Assembly (NCBI GenBank): GCA_964456445.1
Contig: CAYWBI010000118.1
Span: 1 to 11,573, forward strand
Direction of reading: 5' to 3'
Source: CAYWBI01 sp964456445
Lineage (GTDB): Bacteria; Calditrichota; Calditrichia; Calditrichales; J004
Length of the DNA: 11,573 nt
Below the pieces are notes generated by a model. The model saw only the letters and a program-made list of their open reading frames with translations, made no database searches and was not told the DNA's origin. Positions 7,885-11,573 of this stretch are shown piece after piece. Position numbers and translations under genes: made by a program. Within the stretch, counting starts at the first letter, position 1. Each line of letters starts with the position of its first letter.

Positions 7885-8404
7885 TCGGGTCTCCTTTATT
7901 TGGCAGCATATCTACATAGGCCTGTATGATGAGGTCATCTTGTTTTATTTCCAGTAATTCCATAAGCATTTCAACTTTTTCAAGGGTGGCAGCATGCTCT
8001 TCCACTATGGAGACCACACCTTCCAACTCAATAAATTCACCCAATTGAGTTACCTTATCCAGATGAATGCGGACATTTTCATATAAATAAATCTTGCGTG
8101 TTTTATCCACCGTGGCCCTTATGCCGAACATTTTTTTCAGGATATTGCTAAGCTGGTTTACATCGTCAGTAATTTCAAGAAGGGCATAGTTGGATTGCCT
8201 GGGGCCTTTGGCGTCATCTCGGAAGTAGGGTATCAGGCGTGCCCCGTTTTGGGTTTTGCGTAGTTTAAGACGGCCGACCGGTACATTATAAAACGTATCA
8301 ATCTGGCTCTCTTTGCCCATAAACGGCAGATTCATATCCCGGACAATGGATTCGGCCTTTTTCAAATTTGGACAGCGTGCCTTAATCTCGATATTTGTTC
8401 CCAT
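7859..8404 (-). CDS. CYTH-domain protein (class IV adenylate cyclase / triphosphatase family)
   Basis: This soluble 181-residue protein has the CYTH (triphosphate tunnel metalloenzyme) fold, whose members cleave triphosphates or cyclise ATP using Mg or Mn. The tunnel residues are recognisable: the N-terminal EIK of the ExExK motif (E6, K8), GRLKLRK (44-50), the Arg in PYFRDD (R62), KTRKIY (101-106), VRIHLDKV (111-118), and FIELEG (124-129) with E126 and E128. The usual C-terminal SYxDLL appears as AYVDML (162-167). The first acidic residue of the strict ExExK motif is Asn (N4), a common variant in cyaB-like members. The ATG at 8402-8404 has no clear Shine-Dalgarno. The TerB gene overlaps its last 26 bases. 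Automatic annotation would say 'class IV adenylate cyclase', but tripolyphosphatase or thiamine-triphosphatase-like activity is equally possible. Confidence 0.88.
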   Translation of the reverse strand: MGTNIEIKARCPNLKKAESIVRDMNLPFMGKESQIDTFYNVPVGRLKLRKTQNGARLIPYFRDDAKGPRQSNYALLEITDDVNQLSNILKKMFGIRATVDKTRKIYLYENVRIHLDKVTQLGEFIELEGVVSIVEEHAATLEKVEMLMELLEIKQDDLIIQAYVDMLPNKGDPNEAVGQNR

Positions 8405-8491
8405 AAAATTTTCAATTTATTTTCAGATAAAATAGCATGACTTTAAAAGATAAGGTAAATTTGAACTTTTTTTAAAACAAGGAAACTTTAA
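8405..8491. promoter_or_regulatory. Divergent promoter region for the CYTH-TerB and MFS genes
   Basis: These 87 AT-rich bases must hold both divergent promoters. I see several -10-like hexamers, such as TAAAAT at 8427-8432 on the plus strand and TATTTT on the minus strand, but no pair with a convincing -35 box at the right spacing and no clear operator. The call rests on position only. Confidence 0.4.
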
Positions 8492-9694
8492 ATGTCCAAG
8501 TCCAAATCCGCCCTGGTCGTAATTTTTTTAACGATTTTTATTGATCTGTTAGGTTTTGGGATAATTATTCCTATTCTTCCCTTTTATCTTGAAAATATTT
8601 CCGGTGGGAAGGAAAACATTGGTCAAATCATAGCCCTGATGATGATGGTATTTAGCCTGATGCAATTTATCTTTGCACCTATCTGGGGCCGGATGTCCGA
8701 TAAATATGGCCGAAAGCCCATCTTGCTGATGAGCCTGGCCGGCAGTATGTTGACCAATGTTTGGTTTGCGTTATCAACCGAACTTTGGATGCTCTATGCC
8801 TCCCGAATTTTGACCGGTGTCTTTGCGGCTACTGTGCCTACCGCAATGGCCTATATAAGTGACGTAACGGATGAAAGTAACCGCGCCAAGGGCATGGGAT
8901 TGATAGGAGCTGCATTTGGGTTAGGCTTTATACTCGGCCCTGCATTGGGAGGAATTCTATCAGAGTTCGGCGGATATCGTATCCCTTTGCTGGGGGCGGC
9001 CTTTTTATCGTTATCTGCTTTTACCCTGGCGTTTTTCAAGCTCAGGGAAAGTGTGGATTTATCGCAACAACGGCAAAGCGATTTTCGTCGTTACCAATTG
9101 CGTTTTATATTTCAGGCTTTAAAAAACCCCCGTCTTGGGCTGTTGTTCACTATCTTTTTTATTGTGGCGCTGTCCTTTTCCAATCTCGAAACCGTTTTTG
9201 CTGTATTTGCCCAGGGCCGCTTTGGGTTTAACGCTTTGCAAACCGGCTATGTATTCGGGTTTATCGGTATATGCAGCGCAGTAATGCAAGGTTTTTTTAT
9301 CGGGAAGCTGACCAAACGTTTTGGGGAGAAAAAATTAATTTCAACCGCAATATTAATTTTAGCGATCGGCTTTTTATTGATACCCTACGCGAAATTAGTA
9401 GCCTTGTTTGTTCTTCTCAGCGGTTTGGTGGCCATCGGCCTGGGAATGCACAACCCTTCCGTATTGTCGCTTGTATCGAAAAATGCGGAGAAGGGGGAAA
9501 CAGGGAGTGTTTTGGGGATAAATCAATCGTTTTCTGCTTTGGGCCGCATATTGGGCCCCTTATGGGCAGGGTTCGCTTTTGACAGGATTGGCGCCGGAAT
9601 ACCCTTTACCAGCGCCGGGGTTTTGCTGCTTTTCGCCTTTTTACTTTCTCTAAAATTATATAATAAAAAAAGCCTGGTTGACACCGTTTCTTAA
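8492..9694 (+). CDS. MFS transporter of the TetA/DHA1 (12-helix) drug:H+ antiporter type
   Basis: This 400-residue inner-membrane protein has 12 predicted helices in two halves. Family motifs include DLLGFGIIIPILPFY in helix 1 (18-32, motif D-like), motif A GRMSDKYGRKPI in the loop between helices 2 and 3 (66-77), RILTGVFAATVPTAMAYISD in helix 4 (105-124, with the conserved Arg), and the antiporter motif C around GAAFGLGFILGPALGG in helix 5 (139-154). The pattern is closest to Tet(A)-like and other DHA1 exporters, so proton-coupled efflux of a small molecule is likely, but the substrate cannot be read. AAGGA (8479-8483) sits eight bases before the ATG. No TetR-type regulator is adjacent. Its stop codon directly abuts the stop of the convergent gene. 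Confidence 0.92.
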   Translation: MSKSKSALVVIFLTIFIDLLGFGIIIPILPFYLENISGGKENIGQIIALMMMVFSLMQFIFAPIWGRMSDKYGRKPILLMSLAGSMLTNVWFALSTELWMLYASRILTGVFAATVPTAMAYISDVTDESNRAKGMGLIGAAFGLGFILGPALGGILSEFGGYRIPLLGAAFLSLSAFTLAFFKLRESVDLSQQRQSDFRRYQLRFIFQALKNPRLGLLFTIFFIVALSFSNLETVFAVFAQGRFGFNALQTGYVFGFIGICSAVMQGFFIGKLTKRFGEKKLISTAILILAIGFLLIPYAKLVALFVLLSGLVAIGLGMHNPSVLSLVSKNAEKGETGSVLGINQSFSALGRILGPLWAGFAFDRIGAGIPFTSAGVLLLFAFLLSLKLYNKKSLVDTVS

Positions 9695-10840
9695 TTAAAG
9701 TTTTTTTGTGTTTTCCGGAATATTGAATTCAAAGGCGTCGCTGTCTTCTTCCAGCTCACTATCCGCGCGCTCCAAAAGGTTTTTTGATGTCAATTTAAGT
9801 TCGAAGATGACATAGGAGATTACCTGGGAGGCGCTGATGATGGCCTGTCCATACCCAATGGCCATGTAGCCGGCCACCATTAAAAAGAAATATACAATCG
9901 ATGAGGCGATTTCTTTTGACGCCGGTAAATCCAAAGCTACATAATGTTGTTTTAGATAAATTATCTTTACACCTTCTGCACCCGCCAATCCGCGAAACAG
10001 GTTATCCAGTCCCCCTACAGAGACCTCGACATAATGCAGGGCGTTGTTTAATATGGGCGCGAGGGAATGCATCAGGGGCATAAAGAGGATGGAATAAATA
10101 ATCAGCCCCACCTTTAGAACAAAAACAAAGACCAACACACCTACAAATAGCAAAACCGCGCTTAACAGGCTATAGGAGGCCATTCGCCAGGGTTGCCCCC
10201 AGGTAAGGTGCATTATCTGCACTGCTGTGCCAAAACCGTCTTCTTCGGCGGTGGCGATAATGGCCGGCCCGAGAAAAAAGGCAATAAACATGGAAAGGGT
10301 GATAAAAACGAGCACCATTCCCGAAAAAATATAGGGTAGGGTTGCAAAGGCATTCAGGATTTCACCTATCCAGGAAAGTCGTCCCAGGATGGCCATAATG
10401 GCCGCGCCAAGAATAAAGGGGACGATTAAAAACAGATACGTAAGATAAAGGGCTGCCAATGATTTACTGTGTTTTAAGGAAAAGCCCAGACATTGCTTAC
10501 TTGTATAAAAATAATTATCGCGCAGATGCATATACACTGCACGGGCGATGGAAGTGCTGGTGAGTAGCATGATAAACATGGACACAACAATTCCAATAAT
10601 CCAAAGAAGCATGGCCGGTGTATTCAGCGGCAGACCGGTATTTATCGGGAACAAGCCAAAAACGTTCCAGATGGCTAAAATTTTATAGCCATTGAGAGCA
10701 AATGCCGCATAGCTGGAAACGAAGAAAACAACATGGGCAAGCGCAACCCCGAGTGTGGCGATCAAAAGCCGTTGCGGCCCGATGGCAATCCGTGGGGCTT
10801 TTAGTATATCCTTGTAGTTGAAATAATAATTATAAATCAT
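9695..10840 (-). CDS. Unclassified multi-spanning membrane protein
   Basis: I do not recognise a named family. The 381-residue protein has about six hydrophobic helices (roughly 25-47, 76-98, 128-152, 169-192, 222-246, 310-328) and a hydrophilic, acidic C-terminal tail (357-381, RADSELEEDSDAFEF). A conserved-looking block at 191-219 reads GPAII...EEDGFGTAVQIM...GQPWR. The 'acidic-DGF...PWR' arrangement recalls large-loop membrane proteins such as the DUF975 or glycerophosphodiesterase-membrane-domain group, in which a cytoplasmic segment lies between helices 4 and 5. This link is weak inference. The ATG at 10838-10840 has only GGGA at about six bases, a poor ribosome site. It is convergent with the MFS gene with no space between stop codons. 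Codon use and length look like a real gene. Confidence 0.8.
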   Translation of the reverse strand: MIYNYYFNYKDILKAPRIAIGPQRLLIATLGVALAHVVFFVSSYAAFALNGYKILAIWNVFGLFPINTGLPLNTPAMLLWIIGIVVSMFIMLLTSTSIARAVYMHLRDNYFYTSKQCLGFSLKHSKSLAALYLTYLFLIVPFILGAAIMAILGRLSWIGEILNAFATLPYIFSGMVLVFITLSMFIAFFLGPAIIATAEEDGFGTAVQIMHLTWGQPWRMASYSLLSAVLLFVGVLVFVFVLKVGLIIYSILFMPLMHSLAPILNNALHYVEVSVGGLDNLFRGLAGAEGVKIIYLKQHYVALDLPASKEIASSIVYFFLMVAGYMAIGYGQAIISASQVISYVIFELKLTSKNLLERADSELEEDSDAFEFNIPENTKKL

Positions 10841-11157
10841 GCTTTTCCCAATCGGATCAAATGGTTGTAAACATTAAATGACGGACAGATGTATTTCCCT
10901 AAAAAGTCAGGTATTTAAATACATGTTCATAATTTATTGTAAAGATAATTAATTTTATGAATTGTTGCAGGTTTTAAATAGAGTCTTTTTTTGAAGTATG
11001 GATAAACGATGTCCTTAACGAATGATAAGCGGGCAAAGATTACTATGATGGTGCAAGTTTGGGCAACTATTTATTTTCACTGCAAGTGATATTTTCCCGG
11101 TATATCACTCAGTCCGTTGTCCAAACATTGCACCATGATAGCTTTGGAAAGTTGTGT
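10841..11157. other. 317-base intergenic region between two minus-strand genes
   Basis: No gene is supported; the short plus-strand frames here run into the antisense of the DUF805 gene. The left part, upstream of the membrane-protein gene, is AT-rich and contains the 12-base palindrome GTATTTAAATAC (10911-10922). Its right half also pairs with ATGTATTT at 10889-10896 (mate AAATACAT 10917-10924), making a possible operator or leader hairpin. The right part holds the nested inverted repeat listed separately. The promoter of the membrane-protein gene should lie here, but no confident hexamer pair was found. Confidence 0.6.
11044..11140. repeat. Nested imperfect inverted repeat (97 bases)
   Basis: The outer arms (11044-11067 and 11116-11140) are near-perfect reverse complements: 24 against 25 bases with two mismatches and one single-base bulge. 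The inner dyad AGTGATAT (11085-11092) / ATATCACT (11102-11109) is perfect, with a nine-base loop. The whole could fold into one long branched hairpin. It starts 17 bases after the DUF805 stop but has no T run, so it is not a standard terminator. A MITE-like remnant, an interspersed palindromic repeat or a structured RNA 3' end are the alternatives. No clear target-site duplication flanks it. Confidence 0.7.
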
Positions 11158-11532
11158 TTATGCTTCTGCCGCGGCTTTTGGGTTTGCACCATATTTATTT
11201 GTGTCGGGGGTGCCTTCAAGCACAAAAAGAACCAACAGCCAAATTGTACCAACAATTGGGATAAGCCCTATTAAAAGCATCCAGCCACTTTGTTCACGGT
11301 CATGGAGCCTTCTGACAGATACCGCTATACCGGGGATCAGCATGGCCAGGACATACAACCCGTATAATGGGCCATAAGGGATTCCGCTTGCAGTTATTCC
11401 GAGAATATTGTCGAGCACGGCAGCCACGATGGCAAATATGAAATTAAACAAGGTAAACATCCAAAATTCTTTACGTCTTGCGCGGCCGTTAAAGTCGGCG
11501 TATTGTTTTACAACTTTTAAATACCATTCCAT
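11158..11532 (-). CDS. DUF805 family small membrane protein
   Basis: This 124-residue inner-membrane protein of the DUF805 (PF05656, YhaH-like) family has no established function. Signature segments are YADFNGRARRKEFW (11-24), PGIAVSVRRLHDREQSGW (67-84) and EGTPDTNKYG (106-115), with about three to four hydrophobic helices between (roughly 25-44, 52-72, 84-105). The length is normal for the family. The ATG at 11530-11532 is preceded by GAGG (11541-11544) with an eight-base gap. The C-terminus ends in a short Ala-rich tail. It is followed within 17 bases by the inverted repeat and is separated by more than 300 bases from the next minus-strand gene, so it is probably transcribed alone. Its upstream region leaves the window after 41 bases. 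Confidence 0.93.
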   Translation of the reverse strand: MEWYLKVVKQYADFNGRARRKEFWMFTLFNFIFAIVAAVLDNILGITASGIPYGPLYGLYVLAMLIPGIAVSVRRLHDREQSGWMLLIGLIPIVGTIWLLVLFVLEGTPDTNKYGANPKAAAEA

Positions 11533-11573
11533 AGTTTTATCCTCTTTAGTTGTTTTTACTCAGATAATTTCCC

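Noticed and set aside
11044..11140. Integron attC site
   Set aside because: The ends do not match the RYYYAAC / GTTRRRY core boxes and there is no integrase or cassette array.
11059..11377. Plus-strand open frames of 71 and 86 codons
   Set aside because: They are antisense to the well-supported DUF805 gene and cover the inverted repeat; composition is typical of a shadow frame.

Overview
The window looks like ordinary chromosomal DNA from a Gram-negative bacterium of the FCB superphylum, possibly Calditrichota, Ignavibacteriota, Marinimicrobia or a KSB1-like lineage. The main evidence is a secreted multidomain protein at 4680-6542. It ends in a type IX secretion (Por) C-terminal sorting domain with the NYPNPFNP signature, preceded by the 'LPVTLLSFSA...EWSTASEISNSGF' module common in such secretomes. 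Several genes carry Shine-Dalgarno sequences (GGAGG, AAAGGAG, GAGG), which argues against a classic Bacteroidia genome, where they are rare. The phylum assignment is inference. I see no phage, plasmid, insertion sequence, CRISPR array, tRNA or rRNA.

Layout from left to right: acetyl-CoA synthetase (acs, minus strand); a 529-base gap with small hairpins and a possible promoter; a DUF47/PhoU-like protein and a Pit phosphate transporter (plus), closed by a clear intrinsic terminator; a promoter-like sequence that appears to start a leaderless message for the secreted glutamine-amidotransferase-like protein; a TauE/SafE-family (UreH-like) membrane protein (plus); an overlapping minus-strand pair made of a CYTH-domain protein (upstream) and a TerB-domain protein; an MFS transporter (plus) diverging from that pair; an unclassified six-helix membrane protein (minus) whose stop codon directly abuts the MFS stop; a 317-base gap with a nested imperfect inverted repeat; and a small DUF805 membrane protein (minus).

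Most genes act independently: acetate activation (acs), phosphate uptake with its accessory factor (DUF47 and Pit), and drug or metabolite export (MFS). The only tightly coupled sets are DUF47-pit (20-base gap) and CYTH-TerB (26-base overlap). I found no convincing new multi-gene system. The points most worth a second look are the secreted BPL_N/LTD/T9SS architecture with an intact-looking Cys-His-Glu triad, its leaderless promoter overlapping the preceding terminator, the nested inverted repeat at 11044-11140, and the CYTH-TerB pair.
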